A stretch of DNA of 64,000 bases from Bacillota bacterium (GCA_023400055.1 JAEXFN010000047.1:99263-163262), one strand, 5' to 3'. Shown: positions 26,975 through 35,680, counted from the stretch's first letter. Numbers and translations are program-made. The notes: generated by a model from the letters alone, not told the origin.

Positions 26975-26998
26975 AAAAAAGCGCCCCGGCAGGGCGCT
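26975..26998 (-). terminator. Intrinsic terminator between acd and etfB
   Basis: Minus strand: AGCGCCC, TGCCG loop region, GGGCGCT, then TTTTTT. It is a textbook terminator placed 15 bases after the acyl-CoA dehydrogenase stop and only about 45 bases before the etfB start, inside what is otherwise one gene cluster. Confidence 0.9.
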
Positions 26999-27012
26999 CG
27001 CTTGACACGGTT

Positions 27013-28170
27013 TTATTTGGATGAATATTCCTTGATTAATTCCAGCGCAATAATATTGCGTTGAATCTGATTGGTCCCTTCATAGATTTGGGTAATCTTA
27101 GCATCGCGCATCATTTTCTCTACTGGATACTCCTTCATATACCCATAACCGCCTAAAACTTGTACCGCATCGACGACGACCTTCATCGCGACATCCGAAG
27201 CGAATAGCTTGGCCATAGCCGATTCTTTGGAAAAGTTCTTGGCGCCCGCATCAATCATCCGCGCCGTGGCATAAACCAGAGCCCGAGCAGCTTCTAGTTG
27301 AGTCGCCATATCCGCCAACATATGCTGGATCGCTTGAAAAGAAGAGATAGGCTGTCCAAACTGGACCCGCTGCTTGGCATATTTAACCGCTACATCCAAC
27401 GCTCCCTGGGCGATGCCAATAGCTTGTGCGCCAATGCCCGGCCGAGTGCGGTCGAAAGTCCTCATGGTTGCAATAAATCCGATGCCTTCTTTTCCGCCCA
27501 ACAGATTTTCCTTAGGAATGCGGCAATTATCAAAGATTAATTCGCGGGTCGCCGAAGCCCGAATACCCATTTTATTCTCTTTCTTGCCAAATGAGAAACC
27601 TGGGGTTCCTTTCTCAACGATGAAAGCGCTGATGCCCCGGGCCCCCTTCTTTTTATTGGTAACTGCCATTATCGTGTAGATCTCGGCCTCACCGCCGTTG
27701 GTGATCCACTGTTTCGTCCCATTCAAAACATATTCATTACCGTCCAGAACCGCCGTTGTTTCCATGGCGGCCGGATCACTGCCGGCATTCGCTTCAGTCG
27801 CGCCAAACGCGGCCAATTTTTTCCCGGAAGCGATCAACGGCAGATATTTTTTCTTTTGTTCATCGGAGCCGAGAACCAAGATGGGCATACAACCCAACCC
27901 CGAAGCTGCATAGCTAACTGCCACACCGCTGCAAGCCCGCGATAACTCCTCAACCACTATGCATTGTTCAAAAACACCGCCGCCTAACCCGCCATACTCT
28001 TCTGGCAAATAAACCCCAAAAAGATCAGCTTCGGCGATAATCTTCATCAGATCCCAAGGGAATTCCCCAGTTTCGTCCAATTCCAACGCCCGCGGCGCAA
28101 TCTTCTCAACTGCAATTCGCCGCGCTAAGTCACGAATCATCTCTTGTTCTTCTGTCAAAAAGTAATCCAA
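27013..28170 (-). CDS. Acyl-CoA dehydrogenase (butyryl/caffeyl-CoA reductase-like)
   Basis: FAD enzyme of 385 residues that in this context probably reduces an enoyl-CoA with electrons from EtfAB. Motifs: FLTEEQEMIRDLARR, AFGATEANAGSDPAAMETTA, KQWITNGG, KMGIRASATRELIFDNCRIP, VQFGQPISSFQAIQHMLADM, YGYMKEYPVEKMMRDAKI and the catalytic glutamate in IYEGTNQIQRN. A TTG at 28170 is preferred because GAGGTGA lies just upstream and the resulting MDYFLTEEQE matches family starts; GTG 28179 is possible. Gene order acd-etfB-etfA is that of bifurcating Bcd/Car complexes. The acyl substrate is not determinable. Confidence 0.94.
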   Translation of the reverse strand: MDYFLTEEQEMIRDLARRIAVEKIAPRALELDETGEFPWDLMKIIAEADLFGVYLPEEYGGLGGGVFEQCIVVEELSRACSGVAVSYAASGLGCMPILVLGSDEQKKKYLPLIASGKKLAAFGATEANAGSDPAAMETTAVLDGNEYVLNGTKQWITNGGEAEIYTIMAVTNKKKGARGISAFIVEKGTPGFSFGKKENKMGIRASATRELIFDNCRIPKENLLGGKEGIGFIATMRTFDRTRPGIGAQAIGIAQGALDVAVKYAKQRVQFGQPISSFQAIQHMLADMATQLEAARALVYATARMIDAGAKNFSKESAMAKLFASDVAMKVVVDAVQVLGGYGYMKEYPVEKMMRDAKITQIYEGTNQIQRNIIALELIKEYSSK

Positions 28171-28246
28171 ACCGGTCACCTCTCCGTTATATTTTGTAAA
28201 CTTTACGATAATTATTTGAATAAAAAATGCAAATTAGTTTCAGTCT

Positions 28247-28276
28247 ATCATACCCATTTTAACCTTGTCAAGTCAA
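28247..28276 (-). promoter_or_regulatory. Vegetative promoter for acd-etfBA
   Basis: Minus strand: -35 TTGACT, 18-base spacer, -10 TATGAT, each one base from consensus. Transcription would start near 28240, about 70 bases before the acd start. It lies in the 163-bp gap after lpxL, so this cluster has its own transcription unit. Confidence 0.6.
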
Positions 28277-28333
28277 CCCAATAACACAGTGGACAAAGCT
28301 TTGAGCGATCCCACCATCCTTTTAAACTAGGAC

Positions 28334-29242
28334 TCAAACGCGAATCTGGGTCGCCCACAACTTATGCATCCATAACCATTGTTCCGGATAATTGATAATA
28401 ACTTCTTCAACCTTCTTCATATAACAGGCGACATTTCGCGATAAATCAGTAGGGTAGTCACCACTCTGAGAATTTTCAATCTCCTCCGATATGACTACTT
28501 GATAACGATTGTCCCTCTCCCGGACCAGATAAGCGAATATGACCGGGGTCCCCGTCCTTAAGGCAAATTCCGCCGCACCGGGAGGGAACGAAGCGGTGCG
28601 GCCAAAAAATTCCACCGGAACTCCTTGGCGCGAAATCTCAGCTTGATCAATTAAAAAAGGAACGATCTCGTTGTTGCGTAATGCCTTAATAATCGGACGC
28701 AGAAACCCGGTTCGGGGAATGACTTTTATCCCGGCCGACTTTCGTTGGGCCTGAATAACGGAGTCCACCAAAGGATTGGTTTGCGTGGCGACCAATGGAC
28801 GCAAAGGGTATCCCATAAATGCCAGATATAAACCGAGCACTTCCCAATTGCCAAAATGGGCTGTGATTAGAATCGCTCCGTGCTGCTTGGCGAGAACTCG
28901 CTGCAGGTTTTCCTCTCCAACGATGGTAACCCGTTTTTTTAAATGTTGAAATCCCCGAGAATTAAAATAAAAGAATTCACTACCGACCTGACCGATATGT
29001 TCCCATACCCGACGCGCCAAATCGTTGGGATCGAGCCCCTTCAGAAATCCATGATCCTGAGCCTTGCGAATATTTTCAATCGTTAATCGACGACGAGATT
29101 CAAGAATCCGATAGGCAAGCCTGCCGAGCTGTTTGCCAATCCAACAACTCCAGGTAAATAGGAGCAACTTGTCCAGCCAAAGCAATGCTTTTAAAGCGAT
29201 GAATTCCAGCCAGTTCTTAAGCTGGCTACGTTGTTTCGACAT
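28334..29242 (-). CDS. lpxL: Lipid A biosynthesis lauroyl/acyl transferase LpxL/HtrB family
   Basis: Membrane-anchored late acyltransferase of lipid A synthesis, 302 residues. A hydrophobic N-terminal anchor (about 14-40) precedes the catalytic HAHFGNWE-type motif, here ITAHFGNWEVLG with the HxxxxE pair; later come IPRTGF, FLIDQAEISRQGVPVEFFGR and the C-terminal QWLWMHKLW, all family marks. It is the last gene of the KDO/lipid A operon, 12 bases after kdsD. LpxL normally acts after KDO addition, which fits the operon content. Confidence 0.93.
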   Translation of the reverse strand: MSKQRSQLKNWLEFIALKALLWLDKLLLFTWSCWIGKQLGRLAYRILESRRRLTIENIRKAQDHGFLKGLDPNDLARRVWEHIGQVGSEFFYFNSRGFQHLKKRVTIVGEENLQRVLAKQHGAILITAHFGNWEVLGLYLAFMGYPLRPLVATQTNPLVDSVIQAQRKSAGIKVIPRTGFLRPIIKALRNNEIVPFLIDQAEISRQGVPVEFFGRTASFPPGAAEFALRTGTPVIFAYLVRERDNRYQVVISEEIENSQSGDYPTDLSRNVACYMKKVEEVIINYPEQWLWMHKLWATQIRV

Positions 29243-29254
29243 AGTATTTTCCCT

Positions 29255-30271
29255 TCATGATTTCATTCCAGTTAAACCTTTGATTATGTCATGCAAGTGG
29301 ATGATCCCTATGGCTATCCCTTGATCGTCAATAACCGGCAGGACGGTAATGTTCTTGGCCTCCATGATGTGCATGGCTTCCGCAGCCAATTTCTCCGGTC
29401 CGATAAAACGGGGGTTTTTAGTCATAACCTGTTCTACTGGAAGACTCAAGGGGTTCTCATAATTTTTCAAAATTCGGCGCAAATCGCCGTCAGTAATGAT
29501 TCCAACCAATATTCCCCGCTCTCCAACCACCACTGCTGCGCCGTGGTTGCCATGCGAAGTCATGATAATTACGGCATCTTTTACGGTTTTATCCGCTGTT
29601 ATTACCGGATTCATCTCGCCGGTATGCATCAATTTATCCACAGTTAACAGTAATTTCCGGCCCAAAGAGCCACCGGGGTGATACAAGGCGAAGTCCTCGG
29701 GGCTAAAGTTACGGGCTTTTAATAAGACGACTGCTAAAGCATCGCCAACAGCCAAAGTGGCCGTAGTGCTGGCGGTGGGTGCCAATCCGAGCGGGCAGGC
29801 TTCGCGCTCAACCTTAAGCGTAATTATCAGATCACTGTTCTGCGCCAGCGAGGAGTCCTTATTTCCGGTAATACTGATGATCGGTGTGCCCAAGATTTTC
29901 AAAGTTGGTAAAATTGCCAGCACTTCGTCGACCTCACCGCTGCTAGAAATGGCAATGATGATATCAGCCGGAGTAACCATGCCTAGATCGCCGTGAACGG
30001 CTTCTCCCGGGTGTAGAAAGAAAGAAGGGGTGCCGGTACTCGCTAGTGTAGCGGCGATCTTCCGCCCGATTAAACCGGACTTGCCCATTCCGGTAACGAT
30101 GATCCGGCCACTGCAATTCAGAATCATTTCCACTGCCCGCACAAAACTCTCATCGAGCTCCCCGGCCACACTCTGAACCGCCTCGGTTTCAATCCGCAAT
30201 ACTTCTTTGGCCTGTTCCAAATATTCATAGGCGCGGCCTACCTGAACAAACTCTTTAATTCCTTGGTTCAT
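29255..30271 (-). CDS. kdsD: Arabinose-5-phosphate isomerase KdsD/KpsF
   Basis: Isomerises ribulose-5-phosphate to arabinose-5-phosphate, the precursor of KDO. The 338-residue protein has an SIS domain (about 40-180; IIVTGMGKSGLIGRKIAATLASTGTP is broken here as VTGMGKSGLIGRK and TLASTGTPSFFLHP, then EAVHGDLGM) followed by two CBS domains (about 205-335). The start codon overlaps the kdsA stop by four bases (ATGA-type coupling). No kdsC phosphatase gene is present in the window. Confidence 0.96.
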   Translation of the reverse strand: MNQGIKEFVQVGRAYEYLEQAKEVLRIETEAVQSVAGELDESFVRAVEMILNCSGRIIVTGMGKSGLIGRKIAATLASTGTPSFFLHPGEAVHGDLGMVTPADIIIAISSSGEVDEVLAILPTLKILGTPIISITGNKDSSLAQNSDLIITLKVEREACPLGLAPTASTTATLAVGDALAVVLLKARNFSPEDFALYHPGGSLGRKLLLTVDKLMHTGEMNPVITADKTVKDAVIIMTSHGNHGAAVVVGERGILVGIITDGDLRRILKNYENPLSLPVEQVMTKNPRFIGPEKLAAEAMHIMEAKNITVLPVIDDQGIAIGIIHLHDIIKGLTGMKS

Positions 30272-31080
30272 AGTTCATCCTTTACAATTGCATCGATTTT
30301 GAGGCACGTCCAGAGCATAGCTTCCAGTTTTGAGAGTTCAATCATATTGGGACCGTCGGATTTAGCACAATCCGGATTGTCGTGAACCTCTAAGAAGAGG
30401 CCGTCCACCCCGGTGGCTACCGCCGCCCGGCAAAGATAAGGAACCATCTGGCGATCCCCCCCGGTCGCTTTACCCAAGCCTCCCGGTTCCTGAACACTAT
30501 GCGTCCCATCGAATACTACTGGAACACCCAATGAACGCATGAGCGGCAATGACCGCATGTCCACCACCAACCGGTTATAGCCGAACGAGACGCCCCGTTC
30601 GGTCAGGATTACCTGCTGATTGCCAGTGTATCGTACTTTTTCGATGGCATTTTTCATATCGCCGGGCGCACTGAATTGAGCCTTCTTGATGTTGATGATC
30701 CGACCGGTTTGAGCGGCGGCGACAATCAGATCGGTCTGGCGTGACAGAAAGGCTGGAATCTGAATGATATCCAAAACTTCCGCTGCCTTTTCAATTTGGC
30801 TTACGTCATGAACATCGGAGAGAATCGGCAAACCCAGTTCGGTTTTGATCCTTTTTAAAATGGCTAAGCCCGCTTCCAAACCCGGGCCGCGAAACGAATC
30901 TACCGCCGTACGGTTAGCCTTATCATAAGATGCCTTAAAGACAAAGTTAATGCCGACCGCACTAGTGATCTTTTGCAACTCCACGGCCATTCGCAGGGCA
31001 TGCGCTTCGGATTCAATGACGCAAGGACCGGCAATCAAAAACAATTTTTCACTTAATAAATCCTCCAGTTTTGCAAACAC
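30268..31080 (-). CDS. kdsA: KDO-8-phosphate synthase
   Basis: Condenses arabinose-5-phosphate with phosphoenolpyruvate. The 270-residue protein begins its core with LFLIAGPCVIESE and has FKASYDKANRT, ILSDVHD, IQIPAFLSRQTDL, VFDGTHSVQEPGG and a C-terminal DGPNMI. Cys20 in AGPC marks the metal-dependent class (the metal-free enterobacterial class has Asn there). It precedes kdsD with a four-base overlap and follows repeat array 2, which separates it from kdsB. Confidence 0.96.
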   Translation of the reverse strand: MFAKLEDLLSEKLFLIAGPCVIESEAHALRMAVELQKITSAVGINFVFKASYDKANRTAVDSFRGPGLEAGLAILKRIKTELGLPILSDVHDVSQIEKAAEVLDIIQIPAFLSRQTDLIVAAAQTGRIINIKKAQFSAPGDMKNAIEKVRYTGNQQVILTERGVSFGYNRLVVDMRSLPLMRSLGVPVVFDGTHSVQEPGGLGKATGGDRQMVPYLCRAAVATGVDGLFLEVHDNPDCAKSDGPNMIELSKLEAMLWTCLKIDAIVKDEL

Positions 31081-31169
31081 GATAGTTCCTCCCGTTACTG
31101 ACTACAAATTACACCCTGAAACTGATTAATAACGCGTTGTGCTAATCAGACTTCATCTTTAATCATCAA

Positions 31170-31379
31170 GATCTTTATCCACAAAAGTTAGATCTTGATT
31201 CACAAAAGATCGATCTGGAATCGTCGCAGATCGATCTTTATTCACAAAAGATCGATCTTAATCCACCAAAGGAAGATCTTTATTAACAAAAGGAAGATCT
31301 TGATCCACAAAAGATCGATCTGGAATCAGCGCAGACCGATCTTTATTCACAAAAGATCGATCTTTTGGGGATAAGGGAG
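31170..31379. repeat. 21-bp palindromic tandem repeat array 2
   Basis: Nine in-phase 21-bp units run from 31170 to 31358, with a partial tenth to about 31379. Most begin GATCTT and end AAGATC, so the dyad AAAGATCGATCTTT forms at each unit junction with a 7-bp linker (TTCAC or similar) between. A three-unit block at 31191-31253 recurs almost exactly at 31296-31358, showing growth by block duplication. The array fills the 410-bp gap between kdsA and kdsB inside the lipid A operon. A minus-strand frame from 31479 would encode heptads such as KDRSFVN but is cut by TAA inside the array, so coding is unlikely. The rest of the gap holds no recognised gene. Confidence 0.93.
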
Positions 31380-31490
31380 TTACGCGAATCATCCGGGACG
31401 AAACCGGAACGCCTCCGCCCGCCGTCTTTACGGTTTCAATTCCATGGCCGTAAAGCTCGGATTGCTTCTCAAATCCCAACGCGTCAATTA

Positions 31491-32231
31491 TTAATTATAA
31501 TGAAAACTTTTATTTTCTAAAATCGCCCGTACTCTTTCAAGATCGGCCGGAGTGTCTACTCCGACCGAGTCTTGCGCCACTTCCACCACTTTGATTCGAT
31601 AACCATAGGAAAGAACGCGCAACTGCTCCAACGATTCGGTCAATTCAATCGTAGTCTGTGGCAATTGGACATATTTTAACAGGAAATCGCGGCGATAACC
31701 ATACAGTCCGACATGCTTCCAATATTGGGCCGTCTCTGGTTTGCGGGGGTAGGGAATCGGTGAACGCGAAAAATAAAGCGCGTAACCCGTTTCGTCCGTC
31801 ACGACCTTCACCACCGACGGTTCTTCAATCTGGGCGGGTTCGGTCAGACGCACTTTGGCGGTAGACATCGGTAACTCAGTATCTTCCAGCAATGGCCGGA
31901 CGATCGAGTCAATCACTGCACCGCGAATCAGAGGTTCATCTCCCTGAATATTAATGATCAGATCCGCCTCATGTCTACGCGCAACCTCTGCCAAGCGATC
32001 GGTTCCGGTCGGATGAGTGGCCGCAGTCATTTCCGCCACTCCCCCGAAATTCTTTACTGCATCAAAGATTCGCTGATCATCGGTAGCGATTAAAACTTCG
32101 TCCAAAAGCGAAGCCGTTTGGGCCCGTTCATACACCCATTGGATCATCGGCTTGCCGGCAATGCTCAGCAACGGTTTACCGGGCAGACGGGTCGACTGGT
32201 AACGTGCGGGAATGACTCCCAAAACTCTCAT
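31491..32231 (-). CDS. kdsB: CMP-KDO synthetase
   Basis: Activates KDO as CMP-KDO for WaaA. The 246-residue protein opens VLGVIPARYQSTRLPGKPL and has IATDD, ADLIINIQGDEPL, YFSRSPIPYPR, VGLYGYRRDFL and VDTPADLERV. The ATG at 32231 is preferred, giving the usual start; a TTG three codons earlier overlaps the lpxK stop. It is fourth in the operon after lpxK. Downstream is repeat array 2 rather than kdsA directly. Confidence 0.97.
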   Translation of the reverse strand: MRVLGVIPARYQSTRLPGKPLLSIAGKPMIQWVYERAQTASLLDEVLIATDDQRIFDAVKNFGGVAEMTAATHPTGTDRLAEVARRHEADLIINIQGDEPLIRGAVIDSIVRPLLEDTELPMSTAKVRLTEPAQIEEPSVVKVVTDETGYALYFSRSPIPYPRKPETAQYWKHVGLYGYRRDFLLKYVQLPQTTIELTESLEQLRVLSYGYRIKVVEVAQDSVGVDTPADLERVRAILENKSFHYN

Positions 32232-32236
32232 ACTCC

Positions 32237-33376
32237 TCAACCTTTCGATTGAATTCTGGCATGAATCTGGCGTAAAACCGCTTGCTCGGAATCGATGATC
32301 CGAAACTCCAAAGTGAGTATCAGAACCTCGATTCCAGCCTGCTTGAAAAGTTCCGCATATTGCTCCAGTTTCACACCGTCTTTGGCTGTAATTATAATTT
32401 CGCGAATTGCCGACTTTTGTATTTTTAAAATTAATGTTTGAATATCCGCGGCATCCCAGGAATAATGATCGGGATAGGACTCTCGAAAGACAAGCGTCAC
32501 GCCCAGTTGACGCAAGGAATCAAAAAATTGTTCCGGATTGCCAATGGCAGTAACCGCCCCGCAAGAACGGCCTTTTAGAAAAGCAGCCGCCGGGAAAATT
32601 CGTTTTTCATTCCCGTGCCCTCCGAGGGCTACGAGGCCCGGCGGAACGGTTTCCACCAAACTGATGGAGAGCTCCGGGTTTTGAAGATTTAATCTGGCGG
32701 TCAGTCTTTCAAGCTCTGGCGGGCTCGTCCGATCGATGCGGGTTAAAAAAACTGCTTGAGCCCGTTTTAACGCACTCAGGGGTTCCCGCATCGTGCCCCT
32801 GGGAATGAGCCGGCCATTTCCGAAAGGGTTGCCGGCATCCATCACCACAATATCATAATCGCGCTTCAGATTCCAATACTGAAAACCGTCGTCCAAAACG
32901 AAGCAATCGATGGCCGGATCCTTCCGCAGCGCGGCCTGTCCCATCCCCAAGCGGTCTCTTCCAACCGCCACCCATGTCCCCGGTAGCATGCCCGCCAGCA
33001 AATAAGGCTCATCACCGGTTAATTGAGGATCTAAATTGGAGAGATCATTACTATTGAAGACTATGCCCTCTTTTTGAGCCGTTCCATTGTAGCCCCGGGT
33101 CAGAATCGCCGGAGTCCTGCCAGCTGCCTGAAGCTGACGTACCAACCAAGCTACAGTGGGAGTCTTTCCGGTCCCCCCGGCGACCAAATTACCGATGCTG
33201 ATAACCGGGACCGGAAGGCGTCGAGGATGGCTCAGTAATCGGTTTAAACCTAGCAGGCAACGGTAAAAGCCTTCTAATACCGTCAATAATACCAAAACCA
33301 CATTGGCCAAAGGGCCTTTTTCTGTTCCGTCCACAACCCGGTATAAATATTTTAAAACAGCTGATTCTTCTTTCAC
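32237..33376 (-). CDS. lpxK: Tetraacyldisaccharide 4'-kinase
   Basis: Phosphorylates the 4' position of the lipid A disaccharide at the inner membrane. Over 379 residues: a hydrophobic N-terminal helix (about 22-45), the P-loop in ISIGNLVAGGTGKTPT, LTRGYNG, VGRDR, FVLDDGFQYWNL and VVMDAGNPFGNG, all family landmarks. A GTG start at 33376 follows AGGGG and overlaps the waaA stop by four bases. A key enzyme that ties this operon to true lipid A. Confidence 0.96.
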   Translation of the reverse strand: MKEESAVLKYLYRVVDGTEKGPLANVVLVLLTVLEGFYRCLLGLNRLLSHPRRLPVPVISIGNLVAGGTGKTPTVAWLVRQLQAAGRTPAILTRGYNGTAQKEGIVFNSNDLSNLDPQLTGDEPYLLAGMLPGTWVAVGRDRLGMGQAALRKDPAIDCFVLDDGFQYWNLKRDYDIVVMDAGNPFGNGRLIPRGTMREPLSALKRAQAVFLTRIDRTSPPELERLTARLNLQNPELSISLVETVPPGLVALGGHGNEKRIFPAAAFLKGRSCGAVTAIGNPEQFFDSLRQLGVTLVFRESYPDHYSWDAADIQTLILKIQKSAIREIIITAKDGVKLEQYAELFKQAGIEVLILTLEFRIIDSEQAVLRQIHARIQSKG

Positions 33377-34668
33377 GAATCGCCCCTTATCAAAGCGGCC
33401 AATAACCGCACCGTATTCTCGGCGGCGCCCTGATTGGCCAGCACCGCTTGACGGGCAGCCAACCCCCGCTTCCGATAGAGCGCCCGGTCGGCAGTGAGCT
33501 CCCGGATCATTCGGGTTAATTCCGCGGCATCCTTCACGGTAAACCCGGCGTCGACCGATTCCAGAAGCTCTTTCATCTCCCGTTGGGCATGCATAAACGG
33601 TCCGTAAATGACCGGTTTGGATTGGACGGCCGCTTCCAAGACATTATGGCCGCCGATATTGGTCAGGCTTCCGCCCACGAAGATTACTTCGGCCAAGGCA
33701 TAAACCAAGCTTAATTCGCCAAAAGTATCCAAAAGCAAGATCCGGGGTTCCGATTCAACCGCTCCGGCGGTGCGCCGGGCAAAAGGCAATCCGGTAGCAG
33801 TTAACAGCGCGCTGACCGCTTCGGCCCGATCGGGATGACGCGGCGCCAGAATTAAATAATAAGGCCGTTCTTTGAGCAGCTCCTGATACGCCTGAAGGAT
33901 CAGTTCTTCTTCGCCCTGATGGGTGCTGGCCGCAGTAAAAATGGGAATCTCCGCTTGCCAATGATATTGTCGGCGAAATGATACCAGTTGCTCCGGGGCA
34001 AACGATGGATAATCCTGATCGAATTTAGCATTCCCCGCAACCACAATCTTCTCAAGCGGAGCACCCAGCGTACCGATGCGGTTGGCGTCCTCCGCCGACT
34101 GCATGGCGAAAAGCTCAATTTGTTCCAAAACCGTCTTTAAAAAAGAAGCCACCTTTAAGTATCTCCCATAGGAACGATCACTGATCCGGCCATTGACCAT
34201 AACGACCTTGGCGCCCGATTGCCGGCAGTACCGGATGGCATTCGGCCAAATCTCGGTTTCGATCATAATGAACAGCCGGGGCTTAATCCGCTTGACAAAA
34301 CGTTTTACGAAAAAAGGAAAATCAAATGGGAAATAGGTAATGGGCGTGGTATCTCCCAAGAGCTTTTTGGCCATGGCTTGCCCCGTCGGCGTGGTCGTCG
34401 TAAAAACCACTTGATAATCGGGTAACATTTTCCGGATCTGATTGACAATACAGTTGGCCACGACGGTCTCGCCTACCGAGACGGCTTGCACCCAGATCAC
34501 CGGTTTGGCCCCGATCTGTCGTAGAAAATCCGGCGGCATATTGTAAAAATAAGGAGAAATGGGCCGCTTCAACAGCAAATTGCGGATAATGAAATAAGGC
34601 CAGAAAAAGATCCCCGCCACCGTCAGCAACATATTATAGAGGAGGTAACTCAGGCTTTGCCTAGCCAT
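33373..34668 (-). CDS. waaA: KDO transferase WaaA (GT30)
   Basis: Transfers KDO from CMP-KDO to the lipid A precursor. The 431-residue protein has an N-terminal membrane anchor (about 8-30), the GT-B N-domain with WVQAVSVGETVVANCI (catalytic glutamate), and the C-domain with TAASTHQGEEE, LAPRHPDR and FVGGSLTNIGGHNVLEAA. It overlaps the upstream acyltransferase gene by 19 bases and lpxK by four. The number of KDO residues added cannot be predicted. Confidence 0.96.
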   Translation of the reverse strand: MARQSLSYLLYNMLLTVAGIFFWPYFIIRNLLLKRPISPYFYNMPPDFLRQIGAKPVIWVQAVSVGETVVANCIVNQIRKMLPDYQVVFTTTTPTGQAMAKKLLGDTTPITYFPFDFPFFVKRFVKRIKPRLFIMIETEIWPNAIRYCRQSGAKVVMVNGRISDRSYGRYLKVASFLKTVLEQIELFAMQSAEDANRIGTLGAPLEKIVVAGNAKFDQDYPSFAPEQLVSFRRQYHWQAEIPIFTAASTHQGEEELILQAYQELLKERPYYLILAPRHPDRAEAVSALLTATGLPFARRTAGAVESEPRILLLDTFGELSLVYALAEVIFVGGSLTNIGGHNVLEAAVQSKPVIYGPFMHAQREMKELLESVDAGFTVKDAAELTRMIRELTADRALYRKRGLAARQAVLANQGAAENTVRLLAALIRGDS

Positions 34669-35345
34669 TGCCGCATCAGCTCCTCTCCGCGCCGGTTTAC
34701 CTCATGGATGGCCTCTTTAAGCCGTTCTTGCTCCGCTTCCAGCCGTCCTCCGGTCAGTTTGCCGGTTACAAACAACGGCTCGCCAAAATAAGCGACACAC
34801 CGGGCAAACGGTTTGGGAATCACAAACTGATCCCAGCTGCGTTTCATAACCCATTTTCGATCAAAAACGAACGCCACCGGAATCAGCGGTGCGCCGGTCT
34901 TTTGAGCCAGATAAATCCCGCCGGGTTCGATATGGTACAAAGGGCCCCGCGGACCGTCCGGAGTCAGAGCCACGCCCGCGCCCTGCCGCAACACCCGGAG
35001 CAATTCGATCAGCCCGCGCACCGCTCCCTTGGAGGTCGAACCGCGAATGATCCGCCAACCGAAACGGCGCATGATCGAACTGGAATAATCCCCGTCCCGG
35101 CTCAAACTGGACAAAATATAATAGCCGCAACCCCGAAAAAAACAAAAGCCCAGCATTTGCTGACCGTGCCAGGAATTCATGATAAATCCTTGCTGCTTGC
35201 CGTGAAATTCAGCGAGCTGTTCCCGACCGACCACCCGATACCGTAAAGTCTTTCCAAGGAGCGCCACCATCCAGAAACCCATGCTTACTACCAATTTTGC
35301 CTTCAGTTTCTTCCGCAAAAATTTCATAAATATTTTATCAGCCAT
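34650..35345 (-). CDS. DUF374 family lysophospholipid acyltransferase (LpxL-like)
   Basis: A 231-residue membrane-associated acyltransferase-fold protein of the DUF374 family, often found beside waaA in diderm genomes lacking some standard lipid A acyltransferases. It has a hydrophobic stretch at about 18-35, FIMNSWHGQQMLG (the histidine in place of the HxxxxD box), SRDGDYSS, GSTSKGAVRGL and LTPDGPRGPLYHIEPG. It is the first gene of the lipid A operon. The ribosome site before the ATG at 35345 is poor and a start at 35327 is possible. Proposed role: an acyl transfer step in lipid A; the exact step is unknown. Confidence 0.85.
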   Translation of the reverse strand: MADKIFMKFLRKKLKAKLVVSMGFWMVALLGKTLRYRVVGREQLAEFHGKQQGFIMNSWHGQQMLGFCFFRGCGYYILSSLSRDGDYSSSIMRRFGWRIIRGSTSKGAVRGLIELLRVLRQGAGVALTPDGPRGPLYHIEPGGIYLAQKTGAPLIPVAFVFDRKWVMKRSWDQFVIPKPFARCVAYFGEPLFVTGKLTGGRLEAEQERLKEAIHEVNRRGEELMRQWLGKA

Positions 35346-35462
35346 CCTTAAATTCGTTCAAGTACGGGGAAAACGAAGCCGCCTTAAAAAAATAAACCCC
35401 TTCTCTAGAGCTCTCATCGAATGCCAGCCGGACTTCTTGCTTTTCTGGTATCTACCACTCTT

Positions 35463-35491
35463 ATTTTACCATATTCGTTTCCCAATGTTAA
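35463..35491 (-). promoter_or_regulatory. Vegetative promoter of the KDO/lipid A operon
   Basis: Minus strand: -35 TTAACA, 17-base spacer ending TGG, -10 TAAAAT, each one mismatch from consensus. Transcription would start near 35456, leaving a leader of about 110 bases before the DUF374 gene. It lies back-to-back with a plus-strand promoter at 35558-35586 in a 335-bp gap that otherwise shows no gene. Confidence 0.65.
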
Positions 35492-35557
35492 GGACGAGTT
35501 GTTTTCGGGAAAAACCGGGTCACGCCGGTTCCGGAATTAAAGTTATCTGTTGTTCAT

Positions 35558-35586
35558 TTGACGGGATTATGGTTCCCTTCTATAAT
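35558..35586 (+). promoter_or_regulatory. Vegetative promoter of the second ArnT-like gene
   Basis: TTGACG, a 17-base spacer, TATAAT: one mismatch in total. Predicted start is near 35593, about 90 bases upstream of the GTG at 35681. Divergent from the lipid A operon promoter. Confidence 0.75.
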
Positions 35587-35680
35587 AAAAGTGTCAATAA
35601 GTATACGGACAAGTTTTCTGTCGTTCCGGTCATGATAATTTTATTCGGTTCGTATGACCGGACGCTATTGGAGGAACGCC

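Noticed and set aside
31258..31479. A 73-residue heptad-repeat protein over array 2
   Set aside because: The frame is interrupted by TAA within the repeat and continues as the same heptads beyond it, so the stop is arbitrary with respect to the repeat; no ribosome site.
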